Positions 1 to 5,555 of a stretch of DNA of 5,764 bases are shown here, piece by piece. Both the position numbers and the translations under genes were made by a program. The DNA comes from Candidatus Bathyarchaeota archaeon. GTDB taxonomy: Archaea > Thermoproteota > Bathyarchaeia > Bathyarchaeales > UBA233. Where the stretch lies: NCBI GenBank assembly GCA_023488835.1, contig JAMDCS010000048.1, positions 1 through 5,764 on the forward strand, in the 5' to 3' direction. Every line of letters begins with the position of its first letter. Within the stretch, counting starts at the first letter, position 1. The notes under the pieces were generated by a model. The model did not search any database and was not told where the DNA came from. It saw only the letters and a program-made list of their open reading frames with translations.

Positions 1-23
1 CATTAGACTCCAATAGAGATGGC

Positions 24-36
24 AAAATTTTTTATG
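24..36 (+). promoter_or_regulatory. Possible TATA-like element before the GT2 gene
   Basis: The A/T-only run AAAATTTTTTAT is centred near 30. A transcript starting about 26 bases downstream would begin just before the ATG at 61, giving a nearly leaderless message. No Shine-Dalgarno sequence precedes either 19 or 61. The match to an archaeal TATA box is weak and the upstream context is cut by the window edge. Confidence 0.25.
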
Positions 37-60
37 GCTTATCAAATAATTGGTAACTCC

Positions 61-777
61 ATGATAACCTCTGATGTCGGCGTGATTCTTCCTACTTATG
101 GAGAAGCCGAAAACATCTCAAAATTAATAGATGACATTGAAAACCTAAAGTTGGATGCATCCATACTGGTTATCGATGATTCCAGCCCTGACGGAACCGC
201 CGGAATCGTGCAGAAAAAACAGAGCCAATACCCCAACATTATCCTACATGTTAGACCCAAAAAAACGGGTTTGGGTACGGCTATAACTGACGGCTTCAAA
301 ATATTTTTGTCAGCCGAAAAACCCCCGAAATACGTCCTCACAATGGATGCCGATTACTCCCATAATCCACAAGACATCCCCAAACTCTTAGCAACCATGA
401 CTGAGAGTGATTGCGGAATCGTTATTGGCAGCAGATATGTCAAGGGGGGCAGAATCGCTGGGTGGCCGTTCACGAGAAAAATAATTAGCAAAACAGCCAA
501 CCTCATCGCCAGAACGTCTTTAGGCTTAAAGCTGAAGGATTGCACCAGCGGCTACCGCTGCTACTCCACAGAATTCCTCAAAGAAGCCATCGGAAACCTG
601 CACAGCCACACATATGAAATCCAGATAGAAACCGTGCGGCAAGCGGCGCTGAGAAAATTCAACGTGAAAGAAACACCCATATTATTTGTCAATAGGAAGC
701 GTGGAAAATCCAAGCTTTCATGGACCGAAATCAAAAGCTACTTATCGTATACCATGAAGGCAGTTTGGCGTTCATAG
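61..777 (+). CDS. Dolichyl-phosphate mannose synthase-like GT2 glycosyltransferase
   Basis: Probably transfers a hexose from a nucleotide sugar (GDP-mannose or UDP-glucose; donor not readable) to a polyprenyl phosphate on the cytoplasmic face of the membrane, supplying lipid-linked sugar for surface glycosylation. Numbered from the ATG at 61 (238 aa), the GT-A features run in order: VILPTYGEAEN near 8-18, VIDDSSPDGT at 37-46, MDADYSHNP at 95-103 with the metal-binding DAD, GSRYVKGG at 123-130, DCTSGYRCY at 160-168 and RKRGKSKLS at 212-220. These match the DPM1 family closely. There is no C-terminal membrane segment, so it is the short, soluble type of about 240 residues. The frame is open to an earlier ATG at 19 (252 aa, in-frame stop at 4-6), with another ATG at 34. 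I prefer 61 because the family normally begins a few residues before the first strand and an AT-rich, TATA-like stretch lies just upstream. The following GT-C protein is a plausible user of the product. The family is secure; sugar and start are not. Confidence 0.9.
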   Translation: MITSDVGVILPTYGEAENISKLIDDIENLKLDASILVIDDSSPDGTAGIVQKKQSQYPNIILHVRPKKTGLGTAITDGFKIFLSAEKPPKYVLTMDADYSHNPQDIPKLLATMTESDCGIVIGSRYVKGGRIAGWPFTRKIISKTANLIARTSLGLKLKDCTSGYRCYSTEFLKEAIGNLHSHTYEIQIETVRQAALRKFNVKETPILFVNRKRGKSKLSWTEIKSYLSYTMKAVWRS

Positions 778-779
778 AC

Positions 780-785
780 TTTTTT
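780..785 (+). terminator. Short oligo-T tract after the GT2 stop codon
   Basis: Six consecutive T residues begin three bases after the TAG stop. Archaeal RNA polymerase can terminate at T-rich tracts without a hairpin, so this may be a weak terminator. At six bases it is marginal, and read-through into the GT-C gene is also possible. Confidence 0.3.
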
Positions 786-806
786 GGAGTTAAGGCTTCT
801 TTGTTA

Positions 807-822
807 AAGCAGAATTAAATAC
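807..822 (+). promoter_or_regulatory. Candidate promoter (BRE plus TATA box) for the GT-C membrane protein
   Basis: ATTAAATA at 814-821 resembles an archaeal TATA box and is preceded by a purine-rich AAGCAGAA stretch that could act as the TFB recognition element. A start about 26 bases downstream falls near 844, giving a leader of roughly 19 bases that would include the weak Shine-Dalgarno-like GCAGGT at 855-860 before the ATG at 863. Confidence 0.4.
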
Positions 823-862
823 GGGTTGAACCCTATCTTCACCCTTATATGAAGGCAGGTTA

Positions 863-2539
863 ATGAAGAGGCTTGGCTCGACTAAAATTCTTCTCTTAGT
901 TGCTATTGCGTTCTTAGTGCTAAGTATCGTTCTATCGGTCGCAAGCTTGTTTCCAGTTGATACCGACAACAATCAAAAAGTCACAGTCATCAACGACTCT
1001 TTCAGACTAAGCCAAAACGAAGTGTACAGGCAAGGCTTAGGAGCTTTCAAGGGAGGAGAAACTATCACATTAACGGCTGATTGCCAAACTGCTTTTGTGA
1101 AAAACTTTTCTATCGTAACCTCCAGCGGTCCACGTTACGCCAACTCTTCAAACCTAAACATTACCTACTCTTTCACTGCAGACGCTTACTACTACGAAGC
1201 AATTTTCTCCTCCAACGCATCAAACGCAAACTGGGTCCACTTGCAAGTAACAGTTGAGAAACCGCAAGTCCTCTATCCACTCTCCTGGCTTACCGCTCCA
1301 GCAAAAATCATGTTCCTGCTAAGCTTAGGATCCGCAATGGTTATCATTATAGAGTTGGCTTTTCCCAAGCTCACAGAAAAATTAGAAGCCAACCCTTTTT
1401 CACGGTCTATAGATAAAACCTTCCGCAATCGCCTGTTGGCTCTTCTTTTGTTTTCGCTGGTTCTCTGGCTCGTTTTTTTAGCGGTAAATTCTAACTCGTT
1501 TGGGACATTTGAAAACTGGTATACCGACCACGTCAGGCACGCGTACGCTTCAAGCCTGTTTCTTAAAGACGGCTTATCGGTTTTTAGTCAACCCCTAGGA
1601 ATAATTGCAAACCAAGATAGTTCGCGCTTTATGTTTATAACCTGGCCCGAAATGCCACATCTATACCCACTTGGCAGCATTCTGGCGTTTTTGCCTTTTG
1701 GCGCCCTGTTGCAGAACGGGTTTGACCCAGTTTTAGTTTACAAGCTTGAAATTGCTCTCTTCCTTGTTTTCGCTCACGTTTGCCTCTACTTTTTCCTCAA
1801 GGTTTTTCTCAAGAAGAACGTGCATTTATTTTTGAGAATGGTGGGACTCTACATTATTTATGTGACGCTGGTAGTTTACGCTGCCGACGGCATGTTCGAT
1901 TCTGTGGCGTTCCTATTTTCTTTGTTCGCGGTGATGCCGTTCATAATCAACCGCTATGGCTTCTTCTTTTTGCTTATGGGAGTTTCTGTCTTTTTAAAGT
2001 ATCAAGCGGGCATATTTTTGTTGCCGCTAATTATCGTGGGTTTGCTGAAGCTTCTTGAAAGAAACAATCCTGGAAGCTTACTGCGAAATAAGGCGGTTAT
2101 TTTGGGTGCAGTGTTAGTGGCGATTAGTGGGTTTACGGCTTACTTGAGTGCATCGTACCTGATGCAGACTAGACCAGAGTTGATTATGAACGGCATCAAC
2201 GCTTTCACTTCCCATTCACAAAGCCCCTGGACGCTACAAGCCTTCTCAGTGTTCCTAACCCTTGCAGCCACCTTGGTTTACGCATTCTACATGCTAAACA
2301 AAAATAGCTTGCTTTCGTTATCATCGCTTTTCCTGCTGCTGCCAACCTTCACGCTGCCCTTCTTCCAGAACTGGTACCTGCCGTTCATGTTTGTGTACAT
2401 ATTGATTCCGCAGCGCAAAAAAGAACTGGATGCCACGATGATTTGGCTAATTTTTATGATTTTTATGGTTTCCTTCGGGGGGGTCGCCTTCAATCCTCTT
2501 CAGATTTTAAACTATTTCGGGAGCCAGGTCAAAATCTAA
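863..2539 (+). CDS. GT-C type membrane glycosyltransferase (polyprenyl-phosphate-sugar dependent), putative
   Basis: A 558-residue polytopic protein, probably an enzyme that moves a sugar from a polyprenyl-phosphate donor to an acceptor on the outer face of the membrane. Residues 9-30 form a signal-anchor-like helix. Residues about 31-140 are polar and strand-rich, look extracytoplasmic, and hold all five N-x-S/T sequons (N44, N81, N94, N99, N118). A second helix follows at about 146-166, and from about 190 there are roughly ten more hydrophobic segments. The first loop after the helix at 190-208 contains FENWYTDHVRHAYA with D222, the position where GT-C enzymes carry their catalytic acid; WPEMPHLYP (261-269) and QNWYLP near the C-terminus (502-507) also fit the fold. 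Length suits a GT-C enzyme with an added domain. It follows the DPM1-like gene by 85 bases, which would supply a donor. I do not recognise a named family, and the substrate and acceptor are unknown. A non-catalytic membrane protein is the main alternative. Confidence 0.72.
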   Translation: MKRLGSTKILLLVAIAFLVLSIVLSVASLFPVDTDNNQKVTVINDSFRLSQNEVYRQGLGAFKGGETITLTADCQTAFVKNFSIVTSSGPRYANSSNLNITYSFTADAYYYEAIFSSNASNANWVHLQVTVEKPQVLYPLSWLTAPAKIMFLLSLGSAMVIIIELAFPKLTEKLEANPFSRSIDKTFRNRLLALLLFSLVLWLVFLAVNSNSFGTFENWYTDHVRHAYASSLFLKDGLSVFSQPLGIIANQDSSRFMFITWPEMPHLYPLGSILAFLPFGALLQNGFDPVLVYKLEIALFLVFAHVCLYFFLKVFLKKNVHLFLRMVGLYIIYVTLVVYAADGMFDSVAFLFSLFAVMPFIINRYGFFFLLMGVSVFLKYQAGIFLLPLIIVGLLKLLERNNPGSLLRNKAVILGAVLVAISGFTAYLSASYLMQTRPELIMNGINAFTSHSQSPWTLQAFSVFLTLAATLVYAFYMLNKNSLLSLSSLFLLLPTFTLPFFQNWYLPFMFVYILIPQRKKELDATMIWLIFMIFMVSFGGVAFNPLQILNYFGSQVKI

Positions 2540-2553
2540 GGATACCAATTTGA

Positions 2554-2558
2554 TTTTT
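2554..2558 (+). terminator. Oligo-T tract after the GT-C gene
   Basis: Five T residues lie 15 bases after the TAA stop and just before the TATA-like box of the primase unit. This could be a minimal archaeal terminator separating the two units. It is too short to call firmly. Confidence 0.25.
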
Positions 2559-2562
2559 GGCG

Positions 2563-2579
2563 GTATATAGTTAAATTTA
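2563..2579 (+). promoter_or_regulatory. TATA-box promoter of the priS-gins15 operon
   Basis: The 17-base stretch GTATATAGTTAAATTTA contains two overlapping TATA-like cores, TATATA at 2564-2569 and TTAAATTT at 2571-2578. Transcription would start near 2593-2601, leaving a short leader that carries the Shine-Dalgarno sequence before the ATG at 2618. It is the most convincing promoter in the window and implies that the replication genes are transcribed separately from the glycosyltransferase genes. Confidence 0.5.
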
Positions 2580-2607
2580 GGCTAATTGAATAATTATTCA
2601 TCAATGA

Positions 2608-2611
2608 GAGG
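2608..2611 (+). promoter_or_regulatory. Shine-Dalgarno site that favours the ATG at 2618 as priS start
   Basis: GAGG lies six bases before the ATG at 2618, an ideal spacing. It directly abuts the in-frame GTG at 2612, which would therefore be a poor start. The two choices differ by two residues only. Confidence 0.5.
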
Positions 2612-2617
2612 GTGGGC

Positions 2618-3847
2618 ATGGAAGCTTCTCGAGAATTCGTTTACCAAAAATTCACCGAATACTACCAAGACCCCTCCACAGTGATCCCTCCAATTGCCAT
2701 GCCTGAGCAGCGGGAATTCGGCTATCTCATGTTCAAGGAACGATTCATGGTTAGGCACCGAAGGTTTGCTGAATTCAAAAACCTAAGAGCAGCACTTGCC
2801 GAAACCGTGCCGTCGGATGTTTACCATTCCTGCGCCTACTATGAAAACCCAGACTTCGATATGGACAAAAAAGGGTGGCTGGGCGCCGACTTAGTCTTTG
2901 ACATAGACGCCGACCACATTCCCACTTCATGCAATAAAATCCATGACGAATTTAGATGTGTAAAATGCGGTTTTGAAGGCAGAGGAATCACCCCAGAAGT
3001 TTGTCCCTGCTGTGAAGCAACAAAGTTTGAAACCAAAATTTGGGCCTGTGATTTGTGCATTCAATCCGCCCGCGACGAAACCGCCAAGCTCCTCGACATG
3101 TTGGAGAACGATTTCGGATTTTCCCAAGATGAGTTGCAAGTGTATTTTTCAGGACACCGCGGTTACCACGTACACATCGAGAGCGAAACGGTAAGGTCGC
3201 TGGATGCAATGGCACGAAAAGAAATTGTTGATTACGTTACCGGATTAGGCATAAGCATCCTAGATAAAGAGGCGCAGGAGAAAAAACGTGGAAAAAAGGC
3301 GTCAGCCAAAAAGTTTAGTCTGCACAATTTCGGCTGGAACAGGCGTTTGAAAATTGGGATGCAGGATTTTCTTTTAAACGCCACCAAAGAAGAGCTGAAA
3401 GCTGCCGGTTTAAACAACAGGGCACTTCTCGACAAAAAAGACGCCATCTTGAAACGCGCCATCAACGAAGGCCGATGGGAAAGCATCAGCGGCGTTAAAG
3501 ACCAAACATGGCTAAAACTAGCCGAGTACATTAAGGAGACGCGGTCCTCAAAGATTGACACCGTCGTCACCACCGACATACACCGCCTAATCAGAATGAA
3601 CGGCACATTGCATGGCAAAACAGGACTGAAAAAAGTAGAGTTCCCAGCCAAAGACCTTCAGGATTTTGACCCTTTCACTGGAGCGGTAGCTTTTAAAAAG
3701 GGCAAAGCTAAAGTGTTGGTGTCTGATGCGCCAGAGTTTAAATTGGGTGGGGAAACGTTGGGTCCATACAAGAACCAAACTGTTGAGTTGCCTGTTGCTG
3801 CAGCTGTTATGCTTATCTGTAAGAGAAGAGCTCAGGTGGCAAACTAA
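2618..3847 (+). CDS. priS: DNA primase small (catalytic) subunit PriS
   Basis: Catalytic subunit of the archaeal/eukaryotic-type primase, which with PriL makes primers for DNA replication. Numbered from the ATG at 2618 (409 aa): VFDIDADH at 93-100 holds the metal-binding pair D95 and D97; YFSGHRGYHVH at 176-186 is the nucleotide-binding SGxRGxH motif; VTTDIHRLIR at 317-326 gives the third catalytic acid D320; GTLHGKTGL follows at 329-337. Between the first two motifs lie eight cysteines: C105, C114, C117, C129, C131, C132, C144 and C147, plus H109. These suggest the usual primase zinc knuckle (C105/H109 with C144/C147) interrupted by a second CxxC-x11-CxxC ribbon (C114-C132). A basic insert rich in Lys lies at about 217-232. 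At 409 residues it is longer than compact archaeal PriS proteins. It overlaps gins15 by one base, a pairing typical of archaeal genomes. All catalytic residues are present, so it should be active. Confidence 0.97.
   Translation: MEASREFVYQKFTEYYQDPSTVIPPIAMPEQREFGYLMFKERFMVRHRRFAEFKNLRAALAETVPSDVYHSCAYYENPDFDMDKKGWLGADLVFDIDADHIPTSCNKIHDEFRCVKCGFEGRGITPEVCPCCEATKFETKIWACDLCIQSARDETAKLLDMLENDFGFSQDELQVYFSGHRGYHVHIESETVRSLDAMARKEIVDYVTGLGISILDKEAQEKKRGKKASAKKFSLHNFGWNRRLKIGMQDFLLNATKEELKAAGLNNRALLDKKDAILKRAINEGRWESISGVKDQTWLKLAEYIKETRSSKIDTVVTTDIHRLIRMNGTLHGKTGLKKVEFPAKDLQDFDPFTGAVAFKKGKAKVLVSDAPEFKLGGETLGPYKNQTVELPVAAAVMLICKRRAQVAN
3834..3839 (+). promoter_or_regulatory. Shine-Dalgarno site for gins15 inside the end of priS
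   Basis: AGGTGG lies seven bases before the gins15 ATG, inside the last codons of priS. Together with the TAATG stop/start overlap it points to coupled or locally reinitiated translation of the two replication proteins. Confidence 0.6.
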
Positions 3848-4428
3848 TGTACAATGAACTCTATGCGGCATGGCAAAGAGAAATCGACGACCCTACGCTT
3901 GGAGGACTACCGCCAGACTTCTACGCCAAAATTGCAGAGTACCTGCGGCGCATCAAAGAAGAAGACAAAGTTCTTGATAAAAAATCGGTCAAAATGAACT
4001 TGCTTGAGCATGAAGCACAAAACGTTGGGCGGATGCTTGAAGAACTGCTTGAGGCAAGATACAGAAAAATCATCAAAACCGTGACCAAAAGCCAAAAGTT
4101 GCCCTCTGAGTTGCTGACGGCTGAAGAGGCTAAAATGTGTGAGACCTTTGCCGATTTCGCGAAATCCTATCAAGCGTTTGCGGAGAACCTGATGCAAGGC
4201 CAAATTGCTGAATCAGTCAAGGTTGCAGCTAAAGTTGAGGCTAAACCCGAAGTAACCCTGACTCATAAACGGTCGACTATACGGTTCTTAAAGAATATTC
4301 CAGCTATCATGGGAGCAGACATGAAGTCTTATGGTCCGTTTGTGGCGGAGGATGTGGCTTCGTTGCCGCCTCAGAACGCGCAAATTTTGGTTAAGCAGGG
4401 CTTAGCTGTGTTGGTTGAGGTTTCCTAA
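3847..4428 (+). CDS. gins15: GINS complex subunit, Gins15 (Gins51) type
   Basis: Subunit of archaeal GINS, which joins MCM and the Cdc45/RecJ-like protein in the replicative helicase and contacts primase. The 193-residue protein has an alpha-helical A domain (about 1-125; LPPDFYAKIAEYLRRIKEE near 21-39 and a long helix around LEHEAQNVGRMLEELLEARYRK) and, after a low-complexity Ala/Lys/Glu linker at about 130-150, a small C-terminal B domain (about 155-193) with FLKNIPAIMGADMKSYGPF followed by a VASLPPQNAQILVKQGLAVLV-like segment. The A-then-B order and the D-x-x-x-YGPF pattern identify the Sld5/Psf1-like Gins15 rather than Gins23, which has the opposite order. It starts within the priS stop codon (TAATG) and has a good Shine-Dalgarno sequence, so the two are one operon. 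Its last 27 bases overlap the convergent archaeosortase gene. Length is normal for the family and nothing appears missing. Confidence 0.93.
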   Translation: MYNELYAAWQREIDDPTLGGLPPDFYAKIAEYLRRIKEEDKVLDKKSVKMNLLEHEAQNVGRMLEELLEARYRKIIKTVTKSQKLPSELLTAEEAKMCETFADFAKSYQAFAENLMQGQIAESVKVAAKVEAKPEVTLTHKRSTIRFLKNIPAIMGADMKSYGPFVAEDVASLPPQNAQILVKQGLAVLVEVS

Positions 4429-5448
4429 CTTTCTGTTTTTGATTTTTCCCCATAGCCCTTGGCTTGCAAGGATTATGAGTGGGTAGGAAATAATCCATGC
4501 CATTGCGTATAGGGGTCCATAGTAGAAGTGGAATGCTTGCACCTCTGGAGATTCGACGCCAAACTGCGTCCCAATCGCGAAGATGGTTGCTATTCGAAGC
4601 ACATTTATGAAGTAGGTGATTGCTATGCCAAAGGCAAAGAAGCCTATTTTGGCAGTCCAAGAAATATTCATCCGCTTCAAAAACAGCAAAGCCACAGCCG
4701 TGAAGATAAGCAGGCTTTCTATGCCCGCGCAAGGCCACGCTATCGCAAACTTTGCCGTTCCCAGTGCGCCAGTAACTTGCAAGGTTGGCATCCCAGTCCC
4801 AATTTCTGTGCCTGGCACAGCAGTGTACCCCATCAAACCCAAAACGCCAGCGGCAAGAGTGGCAGTTGTTGGAACCAGCAGTTGAAACGGCGTAAATTGA
4901 CCGTAAGGAAAAACGTTATCGATGGTGTAGAGAACCCCGACTAACCCCACAAACAGGGCAGGCAAAGCAAAACCTGTCAACCCCTTCTTTCCAAATGATA
5001 GGAAAACGGTCACACAGAAGAGAAGTGAAAAGGCAAGGTATTCGATTGCAAGCGGCATAGAACCTGAAAAGGCAACCCCGCTTTGAGCAGCCCATTTGAC
5101 AATGGCTGCGTTTAAACCGAAATAGTTCTCTAGCACCACGAACAACGTAGGAATCAACAAAACTAAGGCAAAAACGAAGACTCTTGCTTTGTTGAGCTTG
5201 CTTATTGTTAGCTTAATGGTTTCCCAACTTAGAATAAACTCCAAGGCTACCAGCCAGATGAAGAATAACTGGAAGGTTCTGCCCTTCCACATCAACTGGA
5301 AAGAATCCTGGGCTGAAAGATTCAGGTATGGATCCATCGGATTTAAAAAAAACAGGAGCGCCAATGGAGCCGCAAAGGCGATGAACGGCAGAAGTTTAAC
5401 GATGATACTCAAGCGTTCTTTGCTTGGCGAAACTGAGTCGTTATTCAT
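4402..5448 (-). CDS. Exosortase/archaeosortase family membrane peptidase
   Basis: A polytopic cysteine protease/transpeptidase-like enzyme that, in this family, removes C-terminal sorting signals from secreted surface proteins and probably links them to a lipid. Numbered from the ATG at 5448 (348 aa), the three family residues are present in order: C240 in AWPCAGIESLLIF, R285 in NVLRIATIF, and H307 in FHFYYGP. About eight to nine hydrophobic segments are visible (for example near 17-36, 89-107, 133-152, 160-175, 239-257, 267-286 and 312-330), and the short basic tail GKIKNRK would face the cytoplasm. An in-frame GTG at 5457 would add three residues; neither start has a Shine-Dalgarno sequence, and a TATA box predicts a start near 5455, so the message is leaderless or nearly so. 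It converges with gins15 and overlaps it by 27 bases. No protein with a recognisable CTERM sorting signal lies in the window, so the subtype (ArtA, ArtB and so on) and target are open. Confidence 0.88.
   Translation of the reverse strand: MNNDSVSPSKERLSIIVKLLPFIAFAAPLALLFFLNPMDPYLNLSAQDSFQLMWKGRTFQLFFIWLVALEFILSWETIKLTISKLNKARVFVFALVLLIPTLFVVLENYFGLNAAIVKWAAQSGVAFSGSMPLAIEYLAFSLLFCVTVFLSFGKKGLTGFALPALFVGLVGVLYTIDNVFPYGQFTPFQLLVPTTATLAAGVLGLMGYTAVPGTEIGTGMPTLQVTGALGTAKFAIAWPCAGIESLLIFTAVALLFLKRMNISWTAKIGFFAFGIAITYFINVLRIATIFAIGTQFGVESPEVQAFHFYYGPLYAMAWIISYPLIILASQGLWGKIKNRKLGNLNQHS
4429..4447 (+). terminator. Poly-T terminator of the priS-gins15 operon
   Basis: Two T5 tracts (4436-4440 and 4443-4447) lie within a pyrimidine-rich run starting at the gins15 stop. 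This is a typical hairpin-less archaeal terminator. It lies inside the coding region of the opposing archaeosortase gene, where the complementary A-runs encode its Lys-rich tail. Confidence 0.5.
4859..4883 (+). repeat. 25-base inverted repeat, internal copy
   Basis: This stretch inside the archaeosortase gene (coding there for NWQLLVPTTA-region residues, LLVPTTA in particular) is the exact reverse complement of the last 25 bases of the window. The match stops at 4884, where the two copies diverge at once. The internal copy sits in a well-formed, uninterrupted gene and looks native. Confidence 0.85.
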
Positions 5449-5476
5449 GCCGCACACAACTTAACCATGTGTTGTC

Positions 5477-5487
5477 AATTTAAAAAA
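5477..5487 (-). promoter_or_regulatory. TATA-box promoter of the archaeosortase gene
   Basis: Read on the minus strand the sequence is TTTTTTAAATT, with a TATA-like core centred near 5481. A start about 26 bases downstream falls near 5455, between the GTG at 5457 and the ATG at 5448. This predicts a leaderless or very short-leader transcript, in line with the lack of a Shine-Dalgarno sequence. Confidence 0.45.
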
Positions 5488-5497
5488 GAATGTGCCC

Positions 5498-5525
5498 GCC
5501 CACAGCAATATGCCGCTTTGTGGGC
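5498..5525. other. Hairpin-forming inverted repeat between tfs and the archaeosortase gene
   Basis: GCCCACA at 5498-5504 pairs perfectly with TGTGGGC at 5519-5525 across a 14-base loop. It lies between the T-rich tract after transcription factor S and the TATA box of the archaeosortase gene. It could strengthen termination on the minus strand or be a regulator site; it could also be chance. Confidence 0.3.
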
Positions 5526-5530
5526 AAGGA

Positions 5531-5550
5531 GCAAAATAAAAGAAAAAGGA
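5531..5550 (-). terminator. T-rich terminator after transcription factor S
   Basis: On the minus strand, starting five bases after the TAA stop, the sequence contains runs of five, four and four T residues separated by single bases. This fits a hairpin-less archaeal terminator and suggests that the downstream archaeosortase gene is transcribed from its own promoter. Confidence 0.5.
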
Positions 5551-5555
5551 AGCGC

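Noticed and set aside
1780..2058. 92-codon plus-strand frame inside the GT-C gene
   Set aside because: It is an out-of-frame reading of a continuous membrane protein whose hydrophobic pattern runs through this region without a break.
3232..3651. 139-codon open frame on the minus strand within priS
   Set aside because: It lies opposite catalytic and conserved primase sequence and has no recognisable features; a shadow frame.
3847..4428. Gins23 instead of Gins15
   Set aside because: The small B domain with the YGPF pattern is at the C-terminus after the helical A domain, which is the Gins15 order.
4528..4944. Open frames on the plus strand opposite the archaeosortase gene (also 4616-4885 and 5189-5464)
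   Set aside because: Their translations show no family motif or hydrophobic pattern, while the minus strand carries a full archaeosortase with all three key residues. They are shadows.
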